A stretch of 64,000 nt of DNA from Culex pipiens pallens (Eukaryota > Arthropoda > Insecta > Diptera > Culicidae), in NCBI RefSeq assembly GCF_016801865.2, contig NC_068939.1:116868053-116932052 (forward strand). The letters run 5' to 3'. The translations under genes were made by a program, and so were the position numbers. This document shows, one piece after another, positions 20,841-32,579 of this stretch (positions are counted from its first letter, which is position 1; every line of letters begins with the position of its first letter). The notes below the pieces were generated by a model. It worked only from the letters and a program-made list of their open reading frames with translations. It did no database searches and was not told where the DNA came from.

Positions 20841-21413
20841 TTAATCCACCTATGTGGTTGGAGCCTTCCTCACACATTACCAACATTGGCTGTACACAAA
20901 TTTCATCTATTTTTTAGATCCGGAATAAAAAAGTACATAAATATCACTTAAGTGGCCATGTCTCGAGACAGGGTTTCCAGATCTTCAATGTTTTGGACTC
21001 GTTGGAAAGGTCTTTCGATAAACTAACCAACGATGGGTCGGATGATGGACCCGGACATAGTTTACATACATTTAAGTGAGATCCGGATATATGTGGAAAC
21101 ACATTTTTATACATAACTATTGAACTACTTATCGAAACTTCAATCTGTATAAAACTCGATCTATGGGACCCCAAGCCGAATGCAACAGGTTCGAGTCAAA
21201 TCGGTTCAGCCAGTGCCGAGAAACATGAGCAAGTTTGTTGGTCACATACATACATACACACACATACACACACACATACACACACATACACACAGACATT
21301 TGTTCAGTTTTCGATTCTGAGTCGATATGTATACATGAAGGTGGGTCTTTGAGCTTAATAAAAAGTTCATTTTTAGAGCAGGATTATAGCCTTACCTCAG
21401 TGAGGAAGGCAAA
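20841..21413 (+). mobile_element. CCTTCCTCAC-family TIR element, complete short copy
   Basis: It starts TTAATCCACCTATGTGGTTG with GCCTTCCTCAC and ends GTGAGGAAGGC. Inside are one tandem module ('gacagggtttccagatcttcaatg...gatgggtcgg') and a CA/CATA run at about 21245-21295. Longer relatives at 57090 and 62233 carry four or more modules. Non-coding. Confidence 0.8.
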
Positions 21414-22258
21414 AATAATCACTCTATGTAAAATGCTTCTACAAACAACACAAAGAAAACAATTTTTTGATTGATAAATTGAATCTAGATTTGAATGTTT
21501 TTCGAAAACAAACATGGCCGTCAAATGGCCGATCTGGAATGATGCTTTCCAGAGCCTTAAATCTTATCCAATTTGGCTCAAAATTGGAAAAGTGTCTTAT
21601 TTTTACATTCAGGGTCGAACAAGGGGGTATCTCTGAGAATATTCAAAAATTTCCAATTTATCTTGTCACCCTAATCTATATCCATATATCAAACTTTTTT
21701 CCAATCAGATGGAAAATACACTAGACAATGTTGTAATATAAGACCAATCTAATAGTACGTTTTTGAGATGACATTCTCTACCACCTCACACGAAATCGTA
21801 AAAATATGTCTCGCCCCTCTTCGATTTGCGTGAGACTTTGTAGAAAGGGGTAATTTTGGTTTCTTAAACCTTGCTGTTTCGTCAACGGATCCACAGGCGT
21901 GTATCGTTCTTTTAGCGACAAGACTCCGCCTCCCGGGTCTCCTAAGTGTGAAGGTATGGCACGGGGAGAGGACATCGAATACCTATATTAACACTTAGAA
22001 TTTGTTGCGACGGTATGTCCACACATCCTTCCTCCCTGTTGGGCCTGTGGAATGTGGGTCCGTTCACGGAATCTGTCTCATGTGGTTAGTGCGTCGAAGT
22101 AGGTCCAATAACTTAACTTGGGACTTGATTTGATCACAAGTTCTCCAGGATGCTTTATTCTGTCTCGCTGCGCTTGTATTTGATTAAATTAGGTTTGATA
22201 GGGAATGTACGGACAAATTATCATTTATCACTCGAGTGTTTTCAAAATTTGATCAAAA
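21414..22258. other. intergenic, repeat fragments only
   Basis: Contains a 'cttcgatttgcgtgagactttg' segment resembling 32110-32150, so at least part is an old repeat. No gene is seen. The poly(A) signal of the next gene begins at its right edge. Confidence 0.5.
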
Positions 22259-22268
22259 TTTATTTATT
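22259..22268 (-). terminator. overlapping AATAAA polyadenylation signals
   Basis: The minus strand reads AATAAATAAA about 30 nt beyond the stop codon at 22297. This gives a very short 3' UTR for the gene upstream. Confidence 0.65.
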
Positions 22269-22296
22269 TCTTTCGAAAAAGTTTCATGAAACCCCC

Positions 22297-24314
22297 CTAA
22301 ATCGCCGCCGCAATCGACGGCTGCATCTTGCGCCACGCCGTCAGCAGCGTCGAGCTGGGCGACTTGGTGGCCTGCACCAGTCCGGGCGCCCCCGGAAAGA
22401 CGGCGTAAAAGCCCGGGAACCAGGCGGGCGGGGCCGATCCCTGCAGCTGGATGTAGTTCTGGCGCTTGGGCCGGTCCAGCTTGAGGTCGATTTCGTACAG
22501 CGGATCCAGCGGGGGTGGCGCCGGCCGCGCTTCGATCACCGTGGTGGCCATCTGCTGGAGGCTGAGTTGGGTGGAAGATTGTTAGGTTGTTTGGATGAGG
22601 GAATGGGGTTAGGTTACCTGTCCGATAGGATCTTTTTGGCGGCGTCCTCCGCAGGGGCGGGAATCGAGCTGGCTTTTAGGGCGATTTCCGCGGTGCTGTG
22701 ATCCAAGCTGTTCATCGTGTTCATCTTGTCGACGGGGATTTCCGACGGGATGAGGACGTCGCAAGCGATGCCGGAGATTTCTGCAGAGGGAGCCGCATCG
22801 GGGAACAGTGCTTCGACGATCTTCTTCGGAGAGTCCTGCATTGAGACGCCCTCTTCTTCGAGTTCGAGCATTTCTGCTCGCTTGAGGGCGGCGTCCAGTT
22901 CCTCTTCGGTGAGAGCTGTGTACGTCCACTCTTGAGCTTCCTGGTAGCGCTTCCGGATCTCCTCGCGTTCTTGCTTGGAGTACGGCCTACGGCTGGCAAT
23001 GTTCCGCTTGCGGTCTTCCATCAATCGTTGGTATTCCTGCTGCACCTGGATGCGCTGCTTGTGTTCGTCGATCTTCTCCTGGCGGGCTTGCTCGATCTGC
23101 AGCCGACGAACGTCCGACATCGGGGAGCCTTCGCCCGATTCGCGGACGGATTCCAACGTCGGGACACGTCGGATTCGCTCCTTCCGCACAAACGTTCCCG
23201 CTTTGGCCACTCTTTCCTCAAACTCACGCCTCTCCAGGATGTCCTGGTTCCACTCGCCGGTGACCTCCAGCAGCTGCCGCATCTTGGGACTCTGCGTGAC
23301 GCCGTACCGCTCCCGGAACGCTTCCAGGTCCAGTTGTTTCTGTTCCGGAGACAGACGGTCTTCTTCCTCGACCATTGCCTTGATCCTTTGCAGATCGGCG
23401 GATTTCCGGTCGTAAAATTCCTGCATGTCCGCGACCAGCTTCCGGGAACGCTCCAGGTCAGCTCGGATTTTCTCGTGGAACAGCCGAATTTCCTCCGCCG
23501 TGGGATTCTCTTCGGAGACGTACCGCTGCTTGGGAGGACTATCCGGGACATTCTGGACCATGTCCAACAAAACCTGGGACGGCTTCCAGGGAACGTACGA
23601 GCTCCACAGACTGTCCGGGCTTTCGGGACTGTCCATGGGCAGTGGCCGCGGTACCACGCCTCTTCGAACCACCTTTTGTGGGGATTCCTCATAGTCTACG
23701 AACTCTACCTCACGACCGGCGATGTTGTACGTCTCGGCCGATGGATCTTCGGAGACGATCCGCTGTTTGACCGCCGTTCGTGGCAGCATCACCGGAGTCT
23801 TAGGGGCATGTCGTGGCACTGCTTTTGGCGTCCGAGGGACCTGAGGTACTGGATGACCTCGTGGGCGTTTCGGCGTGACCGGAGCCAGATTAATTTTTGG
23901 AGCTTGCAGAAACGAAGGTTTCGGAAGTAGCGAGGAAGTTGACGCCGCTCGTGCAACCGGTAGCACAATTCGGGCATGACCTGGCTTCGGAATGCCACCT
24001 GGCGGCCGTACGGGCTTCGGAATGGCTGCCAGCTTCTGCACTCCCGAAGGTCCCGGCAGTGGAATGACCTTCTTGGGTGGCACAATTTCCCCTATCGTCG
24101 CAGGAGGGCGGAGTCCTCCGGGAGGTCGCAGTCCGCTCGCCGATGGTGGACGGATTCCGGTGGCCGGTGGAGCGGGAGCGGCGTTGCTGGGTGGGCGCAG
24201 ACGGCTTTGGGGAGCGGCGATTCTGCTGGGTGGTCGCAGTCCACTAGGTTGACCACGTTCCGGGCTACGGCGTAGCTGACGGGGAGGGACAATTTCGACG
24301 AAATCGGGATTCAT
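22297..24314 (-). CDS. unrecognised proline-rich, coiled-coil protein (two exons)
   Basis: Exons 24314-22618 and 22561-22297 are joined across a 56-nt intron (donor CAG|GTAACC, acceptor CAACTCAG) that keeps the frame and gives about 653 residues. The open frame continues 53 codons upstream, but I chose ATG 24314 (MNPDFVEIVPP) because it has an A at -3 and the upstream translation lacks protein character. Residues about 10-190 are proline/arginine-rich, with repeated RPPS/LRPP and two EIVPP motifs, probably disordered. Residues about 268-485 are charged and heptad-like (EEIRLFHEKIRADLERSRKL, EQARQEKIDEHKQRIQVQQE), a likely coiled coil. The last exon is conserved-looking, with YEIDLKLDRPKRQNYIQLQG and APPAWFPGFYAVFPG. 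No signal peptide, membrane segment or catalytic motif is visible. I do not recognise the family; a scaffold or cytoskeletal role would be a guess. Confidence 0.82.
22562..22617 (-). other. 56-nt intron of the 653-residue gene
   Basis: Starts GTAACCTAACCCC and ends CCACCCAACTCAG on the minus strand. Other nearby AG sites (22555, 22552) give the wrong phase. Only the 22562 acceptor joins the two long open frames. Confidence 0.75.
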
Positions 24315-24675
24315 GATTTGACAAAGATTTTGTCGTCTTGCGTGAGAGGAATTTTGAAACAAATGCCTTGTCATAATTTTGCGGATGCCTACTTGATTAA
24401 AATATGAATAGTTTGAGAAGTCACTTATCTGAATAGGACCAGCAGTTTCAAAGCATTTGTAAGCCATGAACACAGCTCTTTATTCAATCAGCCAAATACG
24501 AACGTACCAAGAAATCTCCCAGAAACAGAAGCGCAGCTTCGCATCCACTCCAATCAATCTCGCCAAACATTCCCCCCAAATCCAGCAATTTCCACGGGAA
24601 GCACTTATCGCCGCTAGTCGTCGAGATTTCTCGCTAATCTGACGAGCATTAGGAAACTCCGCGCGAAACTCACCG

Positions 24676-24790
24676 GTCCGCGTCCAGCGCAACACACGCT
24701 CAATTGAACCGGCAGTCGACGTCGTCGTCCTCGATGAAGAGGCCACTCCACATATCTCGAAATACAGTCCGGACGGACATGGTCATGGCC
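24676..24790 (-). other. possible 5' non-coding exon
   Basis: A strong splice donor (GACCG|GTGAGTTTC on the minus strand) lies at about 24675, upstream of the 653-residue gene. The exon could carry its 5' UTR and splice to an AG such as CTCACGCAAG before the ATG at 24314. This is inference from the donor alone. Confidence 0.3.
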
Positions 24791-24796
24791 CGGTGA

Positions 24797-25113
24797 TTAA
24801 CGGTCCGACATTCCTGGAGATTTTATTGCTGTTGGACTGCGCTGCGCTACTAATGGTGGTGCTAGTTCCAGGAATACCGCGGGGGAGTGGGGAAGAACTA
24901 TTGTGTGTCCATCGAGCCGGAGCTTGGAGATGTGTCGTTCGGTTGATGGCCATAGATTTTCGGTACTTGAGAGGTATCCAGGACCGTGATGCAGCTGCAT
25001 GTGTTGCATTTGTAAGGGACGGAGGTCACGGGATGAAACCGTTTGGAGATGCCAGAAGAAGCTGCATCTGGAGTAGTTTGGACACGGTAGGGCCGACGTT
25101 GTGGAAATCTTGA
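24797..25113 (-). other. possible 3' coding exon of an unassigned gene
   Basis: If exon 25460-25239 is spliced to TTCAAG| near 25112, phase 0 leads through LHHGPGYLSSTENLWPSTER to a stop at 24797. A competing frame in the same stretch reads SVPYKCNTCSCITVLDTSQV with a stop at about 24900. It also looks protein-like but does not fit the phase. I cannot decide between them. Confidence 0.3.
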
Positions 25114-25238
25114 ATTTAATAAATTAGGTGGACATGTGCAACTATCATGATGGTTAAACTTGAAGTCCAGTGTTAAATAATCAATTTTTTGGAAAAAAAA
25201 TAAAACAAATTTTCATTTTTACAACCCACCGTGCTCAC

Positions 25239-25460
25239 CTGTCCGGCCGGGGGTCCGTCCGTCAGTTTGACCATCGGAGCGTGCCTGATTAAGTTGATGT
25301 TGATGCTCCCTGGTCCACTGACCAACTGCCGGCCCCTCAACCCCACATTCCGTTTCACACACCAACCGTAGAACGATCCGCTGGATTGCATGCAACTCAT
25401 CGTCAGAAGATGCTCTCCACTTGGTTGCGTCCTGACCGGGGAGTGCGCCGCGTTGACCAT
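25239..25460 (-). CDS. exon-like ORF with strong donor, unrecognised product
   Basis: From ATG 25460 the minus strand encodes 74 residues of protein-like sequence (SGSFYGWCVKRNVGLRGRQL and SININLIRHAPMVKLTDGPP), ending exactly in phase 0 at CAG|GTGAGC, a near-consensus splice donor. The codons just upstream (NLRLLTGVVVMVNA) are hydrophobic, so the true start may be earlier and include a signal peptide or a preceding exon. It lies about 0.9 kb upstream of the 653-residue gene on the same strand and could be part of a separate gene. I do not recognise the family. Confidence 0.4.
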
Positions 25461-25463
25461 CAC

Positions 25464-26282
25464 TACGACGCCGGTGAGGAGGCGCAGATTTATTTGATGA
25501 GTTGTTTATGGTGAATTAGTGATTGGAGGGGGTGTACTTTGAAGAGAGAGTGAGCGCAAATGAGTGCACATGTGTCGTATTTGATTAAATCAATCGCCGG
25601 TCATTTGATGGAAGGATGCTGGTACCGTGGTGACCATGGTTTCCAAGAAGACGACCGGTTTGATCCGAATGGAGGACACACTATGTGTCATCTCATGGGA
25701 TGGAGATGGGCGTTGGACATTTGACGAAACAGTGAACGGCGATCATATCGAATTTCTTTTGGGATGTTGACATAATTTTGGGATTGCTCGTTTGCTAAAT
25801 TGGAAATTATCACCAATTAGAAATCAAACATTGGGGCACTTTGGTATTTTTAACGGACAATTTGGATTGCAAATGTGCCTATTTGACAAAAAAAATTAAA
25901 AAAAGATAGTTGTGCACAAACTGTGGTGTCATTTCTTTTAAGTGACCCACAGTCTGTGTTAGAATATTCCGTTGAAATTTCAAAAGGGCGAAATGTTGGA
26001 TGTAAACAAGCAGCCTATCCCACTCTTACTTAACGTAAACTGTCACTAGAGCAAGTGAGATAGACCGATGGAATTTCCAAACCCTGCAGTCCGAGTCATT
26101 TGATCTTCGGAAAAATTAGTTTCAATTCGCAAATTACAGTCCAAACTCGATTATCCGTCCGTCGGATCTTTAGATAGTCAAATTTTGAAGAAAAAGTGTT
26201 TTCGTTATCTTGTTCAGAGTGGGTTAGCTCAAATATGACCCAAGGCAGCCCTAATTCCCTATGACCAATGGTACCATTTCAA
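25464..26282. other. intergenic, no gene seen
   Basis: Single-copy-looking sequence. A 'cagtccaaactcgattatccg' motif near 26140 resembles the complement of sequence near 61790 ('ataatcgaaactttagataacc') and may be an old DNA-transposon end. Confidence 0.4.
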
Positions 26283-26765
26283 CGCCATTTCAACGTTCCG
26301 AGAAAAACGCGTTTTAATGTTTGACCTTGAATAAACAAAAACTAGAGCACGCAATGTAAACAATAACAAACACGTTTTGTTTGGCTGACCATTCTGTGCA
26401 TTGTCCCAAAGTTTGGTTGAAGTTGGTTGCCGGAGTCCCGAGTTATAATTACAAATGTTTACGGTAATCTAACTTGTACGTGCGTCAAACGCGTTCTGAC
26501 CTGAAATCCCTTTGGCCAGTTGTCGCACTTACATCAATTTTCAGGGAGTGACAAGATAGCACGACGAGATTGAAACTTCTTTCATATAAAAAGTGACAAA
26601 AATGCACGGGGTTTTTTCGGTTTTTATCGAATATCTCATGATTGAAATTAAATTTTGAGGATCTGTTAGAGTCAAATGATGAGGCATTGTGAGCTGCACA
26701 AAATGGCGTTCTTAACTCAATTTGGCCCAAAATGCACGTACGACAAGTTAGCACGACGGCGACGA
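26283..26765 (+). mobile_element. CAAGATAGCAC-family element, copy 1 (left TIR lost)
   Basis: This is an inverted partner of 30456-30967, with long matching stretches ('cgttccgagaaaaacgcg', 'cacaaaatggcgttcttaac'). The motif GACAAGATAGCACGACGA is present internally at about 26549 and as GACAAGTTAGCACGACGG at the right end, about 26738. Its left terminus has decayed. Non-coding. Confidence 0.65.
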
Positions 26766-26849
26766 TTTTAAGTCATTGGTTCACCGATAATAGTTACAAT
26801 TTTGGCAGCTGTTCACTCAAAAGTGGTACGCAAATATTCGAAAATCTGA

Positions 26850-27850
26850 TACTTTAGAGCAATTCTCTACGAAATCGGTCTTTTTTCTTCAATTTTAATT
26901 TTGTATTTTTTAATCCGACTGAAACTTTTTTGGTGCCTTCGGTATGCCCAAAAAAGCCATTTTGCATCATTAGTTTGTCCATATAATTTTCCATACAAAT
27001 TTGGCAGCTGTCCATACAAAATTGATGTATGAAAATTCAAAATTCTGTATCTTTTGAAGGAATTTTTTGATCGATTTGGTGTCTTCGGCAAAGTTGTAGG
27101 TATGGATACGGACTACACTGGAAAAAAATGATACACGGTAAAAAAAATTGGTGATTTTTTTATTTAACTTTTTATCACTAAAACTTGATTTGCAAAAAAA
27201 CACTATTTTTATTTTTTTTATTTTTTGATATGTTTTAGAGGACATAAAATGCCAACTTTTCAGAAATTTCCAGGTTGTGCAAAAAATCATTGACCGAGTT
27301 ATGAATTTTTTAATCAATACTGATTTTTTCAAAAAATCGAAATTTTGGTCGAAAAAATTTTTCAACTTCATTTTTTGATGTAAAATTGAATTTGCAATCA
27401 AAAAGTACTTTAGTGAAATTTTGATAAAGTGCACCGTTTTCAAGTTATAGCCATTTTTATGTAACTTTTTTGAAAATAGTCGCAGTTTTTCATTTTTAAA
27501 AATTAGTGCACATGTTTGCACACTTTTGAAAAAAATATTTTTGAAAAGCTGAGAAAATTCTCTATATTTTGGTTCTTCGGACTTTGTTGATACGACCTTT
27601 AGTTGCTGAGATATTGCAATGCAAAGGTTTAAAAACAGGAAAATTGATGTTTTCTAAGTCTCACCCAAAAAACCCACCATTTTTCAATGTCGATATCTCA
27701 GCAACTAATGGTCCGATTTTCAATGTAAATATATGGAACATTTGTGAAATTTTCCGATCTTTTCGAAAACAATATTTTCAAATTTTTCAAATTAAGACTA
27801 ACATTTTAAAAGGGCGTAATATTGAATGTTTGGCCTTTTTGAAATGTTAG
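26850..27850. repeat. dispersed non-coding repeat, copy 2
   Basis: Collinear with about 4790-5750 in the same orientation, with roughly one difference per ten or more bases by eye. After 27850 the copies diverge. A 'ggccgttgcaaatattttttgaag' segment at 28290 matches 4636, placed on the other side of the core, so the family has rearranged copies. Confidence 0.7.
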
Positions 27851-28659
27851 TTTTTATGCTCAAAAAATCATAACTTCGAATCGTGTTAATGGATATTCGC
27901 AATTTTTGGATATGTTATGTAAAGTATTACGAGGAATCAGGGAAAAATATTTTCAGATATGAGCTCTTTGGTCCCGAGACCTTCAAATTAGCAAATGAAA
28001 TTTTCATTGGACCTTTTCAAATATTAAGCTAGGTTTTTCGAACCTCCACATATTTTTCTTTAACAACCCAATTAACAACCTTTCTTTTGAAACGTGGCGC
28101 TCTAAAATTGGTACAGCCGTTCCGGAGATATGATTTGTGCTTTTTTGCGAAAATCGACTAAAAATGCCATTTTTTGGACCATCCTATTTCGGATAGGAGC
28201 ACCCTAATCGTCAAACAAAACAATACGGGTATAATTATTTGCCTTTGTCTGAATTAGGTACGTGGATTTTTTGCCGATTTTTAAACTAAGGCCGTTGCAA
28301 ATATTTTTTGAAGTTTAAGAGGGGCAAAAAAATAAAAAAAATGAAGTTACACGCCACGTTTTTAACATTTGAATGAAAAAGGGTTTTTAAAATGCATTAT
28401 ACACCTGTCCAATTGTTTTGCAATTATAAACTTCCAAAATATCTAAGTGTTGACGAAACTTTTTTTTGCGAGATTTTCAAGATAGAGGCACTTCAAATAG
28501 TGTCCATGATTGTCCATTCCGGAAAATATTTTTTTTCCAAAAGTTCAACAAATTCCAATAAAATTGCCTAGGGTTTATTATCCATTAGTGAACCCCTTTT
28601 CTTTTGATGAAAAGTGCTATAAAATTACAGTTTAAGAGGGTATTGATTAAAAATCTATT

Positions 28660-28790
28660 ATTTAAGGGACCATTCATAAACCACGTGGACACTTTTTTGG
28701 AAATCTCAACCCCCCAACCATCGTGGACACTTTCCATACAAAAGAAATATTTTGTGTATGGATCGTGGACAAACGCCTATACCTATATAA
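28660..28790. repeat. fragment with GGGACCATTCATAAACCACG end
   Basis: This begins with a sharp, transposon-like GGACCATTCATAAACCACGT and then 'ggacac' repeated. I know similar ends from mosquito DNA repeats, but that memory cannot be checked here. No second end was found. Confidence 0.35.
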
Positions 28791-30455
28791 TGAAAACGTT
28801 ACAGTTTTAACCAAAACACACAAAAATATGTAGATTCGGTCAAAATCCAAAATTAATAAAATTGGCTAAACCCAACCAATTTCACTTTTCTGTAGTGATT
28901 TGTATACTCGATGGGCCCAGAAACATTTCTCAAAAAAGAATTTATCAAAATAATGATCTGAATATCGTAAAGATTTGCGGTTGTTGGGGAAGAGGGTGTG
29001 TAATTTACTCAGAAAATCTCCCAAATTTCCAATAAAACATTTATAACTTTTTTCCCTTATTTTCAATCACTTTGCGTGCTTCAGGAAAAATGTTCCCTGC
29101 ATCATTTCCCATAAGAAATGATATGATCTGAACCATAAATCATGTCCATGTGGACTTATAACAATACTAAATTGAAATAGGCGAAATTTCGTCCCATAGG
29201 AAAAAAGTTTAAAAACTTCAAATGAGGATAACTTTAATTCTTCCCGACCAAAGATTTTCGTTCACTCCGCAAAAGAACGGAGATGTTCCACACTTTCATA
29301 TGTAAATGATAGTTTTCTTGCTATTTCTCAAAAAATACTACCCCCCTTAAAAAGACCCCATGCGAAATAATGTTGATTTGAAGAACTTTACATAAGTATA
29401 ACCAGGAACTTCTCAATTTCGAGCAAAATTAAGGGGTTCCAATATAGGACAACGAAAAAACTATCTTTTCCAAAAGTGGACCTCTGTTAATTTAACTAAC
29501 AAAACTGGAGAAAACTGTGTATTTGAGCAATATCTTTTCTGAAACATACCGTAAAAGTTTGTTGTAATCAAATTAAATGCATGTTTGTTCATTAATAAAT
29601 ATAAATATGATTGTTTTATATAAAAAGTATCGAAGTTTTTGAAATCCTAAGAATATAAACTAAAACAAAACTATTGTTTATTATACTTAATTCACACATC
29701 ATAATTGATGTATTGATGATATTTTCTCATTATACATACAAAACATTTACTGGAAATTAAAAATACATGTTTTTATCAGCAAGTTTGAACACATCTATTG
29801 TTTTGTTTTGATAAACTATTGAAGTAATTGATTTAAAAAAATGCATTTATTAATTTATATGTTTACAGTGATTTTCACACGTTTTCTTTGAAAATTTTTG
29901 GAAAAAATGAGTTTAAAGGCTGTTAGGTTTTTATGTCGTTTTAAGCCATATTGGTTACAAAATCATATATGTTTACAACAAAAAGTGAGCAAAAGCCCTC
30001 TTTTATTAATTGTATCTATCATTAGACCCAAACCATGCATAAACACATCAAATATTTAATATAAAAACTAAAGTTTTCCTATAGTGGACTCGGGTCCACA
30101 ATCGGATTATGGACCTATGCCCGCTTTAGGAAAGGGGGTCCATAACAGGCAAAAAAAACTTGTTATCTGCGTAAAAGGAATTAATTGATGTAAAAAATAG
30201 TAAGAATTGTTCAAAAGTCTTCAGATTTCATGATTCTGTACAATGAGTTATGAAATAGTGCTTAAAATAGTGATAACTTGTGAAAAATGCACGTTTGTTC
30301 TATTATTGTGTCCACTTTTGGTTAAAATACCCTAAGAGACATTGAAGCCAGGTTGCTGAATTTGGAGAAATTGAAGTTTTTTAAGTATCATCCAAATTTT
30401 TGAATCAAGACTAACAGTTCAAATGGGCGTTATATTGAAAGTTTGGCCCACATTT
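28791..30455. other. AT-rich stretch, nothing identified
   Basis: Very AT-rich, no ORF and no clear repeat boundary. It lies between the two inverted copies of the CAAGATAGCAC family. Confidence 0.4.
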
Positions 30456-30967
30456 CGTCGCCATCGTGCTAACTTGTCGTACGTGCATTTTGGGCCAAAT
30501 TGAGTTAAGAACGCCATTTTGTGCAGCTCACAATGCCTCACCTTTTGACCTTCACAGATCCCCAAAATTCGATTTCAATCCTGAGATATTCACCAAAAAC
30601 CGAAAATACTCCGTGCATTTTTGTCACTTTTCATATGAAAGAAGTTTCAATCTTGTCGTGCTACCTTGACATTCCCTGAAAATTGATGTAAGTGCGACAA
30701 CTGGCCAAAGGGATTTCAGGTCAGAACGCGTTTGACGCACGTACAAGATAGATTACCGTAAACATTTGTTATTATAACTTGGGACTCCAGCAACCAAATA
30801 CAACCAAACTTTGGGACAATGCACAGAATGGTCAGCCAAACAAAACGTGTTTGTTATTGTTTACATTGTGTGCTCTAGTTTTCGTTTATTCAAGGTCAAA
30901 CATTAAAACGCGTTTTTCTCGGAACGTCGAAATGGCGGGTGCGACAAGATAGCACGACGACGTCGAT
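30456..30967 (-). mobile_element. CAAGATAGCAC-family element, copy 2 with both ends
   Basis: TIR-like ends CGTCGCCATCGTGCTAACTTGTCG and its complement CGACAAGATAGCACGACGACG bound a 510-bp block. The terminal motif appears a third time inside (CTTGTCGTGCTACCTTGACA, about 30652). No ORF was found. A probable non-autonomous DNA element. Confidence 0.65.
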
Positions 30968-31189
30968 TTGGTAATATAACGGGCGACATACTGAAATGTA
31001 ACTTAGATGGGGTTCTTTAAAACAATTATTTGGGAAAAGTTTTAATCAAAATTTTGTTTTCTTGCAAAGAAAATATTCCAAAAGACTGACCTATGCAATG
31101 TTTGGACCTTTGCCTTTCATATCATTCCAAGTGTCTACTTTACATTAGCAAAATACTTCCGCAAAACCACTTGCATCGTTTCGAAATTA

Positions 31190-32080
31190 AGCAGTTTCCG
31201 CGGCGGTTTCTAATTATTACTTAACCGTTATTAACATTCCCTCCCTGCGGCGGTGTAAAAAATAACGACAGGAGAGAGCAATTTCGTTGAACAAGCTGCA
31301 GCAGCAACAGCACTAGTGGCAAATGAATTGAAAAGCCACCTTCCACCAGCCACGACCAGAACCACTCATTAGGGCATCTCGTGCTGCGTTCCCACCACGG
31401 AGAGTCCAGAGAGTGCGTTCTGTTGATCCTCGGTCCTGCAGGGGACATTCGCAACAGGGAGATTCCTGGGGTTTTGCGGAAGGACGACTTTAGTGCAACT
31501 GGTACAAATAGAGCAATAGCTGGTAAATTTAAGGGAGGAGAGAGGAGAATAATTTAAGAACATATTGCAAAATTTGTTAGCTACTAAATTTATTAGTTTA
31601 TTTTTTCAGAAATCGAAATTAGTCGAAAGATTCTTTAAAACATTCACAGAACCAAATTTCCATTCCGATACCCCCTTTAAAACCTCCAACCAGAACTAGT
31701 TCACTGTACCAGTAGTAGTGGTTGCAGCAGCTGCGGGAGCTTAAAACTCGATTACGAGAACCGCTTTCTCCACCACCCTGTCATCTCACTTGGCTAGCCA
31801 CGTGGTCGGAACCACGTCGGCAAAGAACTAGACCGTGGCTGGCGTAACATTAAATTATGTGAAGTACCGTCACCGTTTGCAGTAGCAGCAGCAGTAGTGG
31901 TGAAATTTCCCACTCTCCAAACCCGCCACGAAAAGCTGGCTGCACGCGGTGTGAAAAACGGAAACCCGAACCCGGTTTTCCTTGCGGAACTGTGCGGTTT
32001 TTGGACTTTGGAATCAGTGATCTTAAGTTATAAGAAAATTTGTATTGATCAGTCAATAAATTTAACGAAAATGCAATAAA
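31190..32080. other. GC-richer single-copy island, no gene supported
   Basis: Includes CAG-type triplet runs (31300, 31720, 31880) and several short ORFs on the two strands, none recognisable. It matches no repeat in the window, so it may be conserved intronic or intergenic host DNA. Confidence 0.4.
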
Positions 32081-32338
32081 TTTTCATAATATTTTTAAAA
32101 ATTTAGGAGACCCATCCCCCCTTCGATTTGCGTGAAAATTTGTCCTAAGAAGTAATTTCGGTCCCTGGTTAAAAATCCGAGGCCCATTTTTCGATATCCG
32201 AAGACGGAGAGGCGGTACCGAAAAATGGCAGATAAGAGGTTTTAAATTATTTTTTGCATTTTCACGATGAAAATACATTTTTTTCGGAATTTTGAGGACG
32301 CCATCAAGTAGGGCGTCAAATATAATATAAAAGAAACA

Positions 32339-32557
32339 TACCGTAAACTGGGGTCAATCGGGACACATGGGGCGAATTGGGACAGCAGTTTTAACCATGT
32401 TGGAGCATAATATTTTGATTTTTCTGGTTGGTTTCGGTTAGAACAGACTCAGGCCAACAAAATGTGTACATCCATTTCCAAATTAAAAAGCTTTAAGTGC
32501 TCTAAAAACTGCTGTCCCTATTCAGACTGTAGTCCCGATTCACCCCAGATTACGGTA
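32339..32557. mobile_element. 219-bp MITE, TACCGTAAACTGGGGT termini
   Basis: Ends TACCGTAAACTGGGGTCAAT and its imperfect complement (ATTCACCCCAGATTACGGTA) form TIRs of about 26 bp, with GGGAC pairing further in. No ORF. Confidence 0.85.
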
Positions 32558-32579
32558 CTTAAAAAAATGTAAATACCTC

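Noticed and set aside
22932..23930. 332-residue ORF on the plus strand
   Set aside because: It lies antisense to the main exon of the 653-residue gene, which has better composition, splice sites and a poly(A) signal. The plus-strand ORF is a by-product of GC-rich codons.
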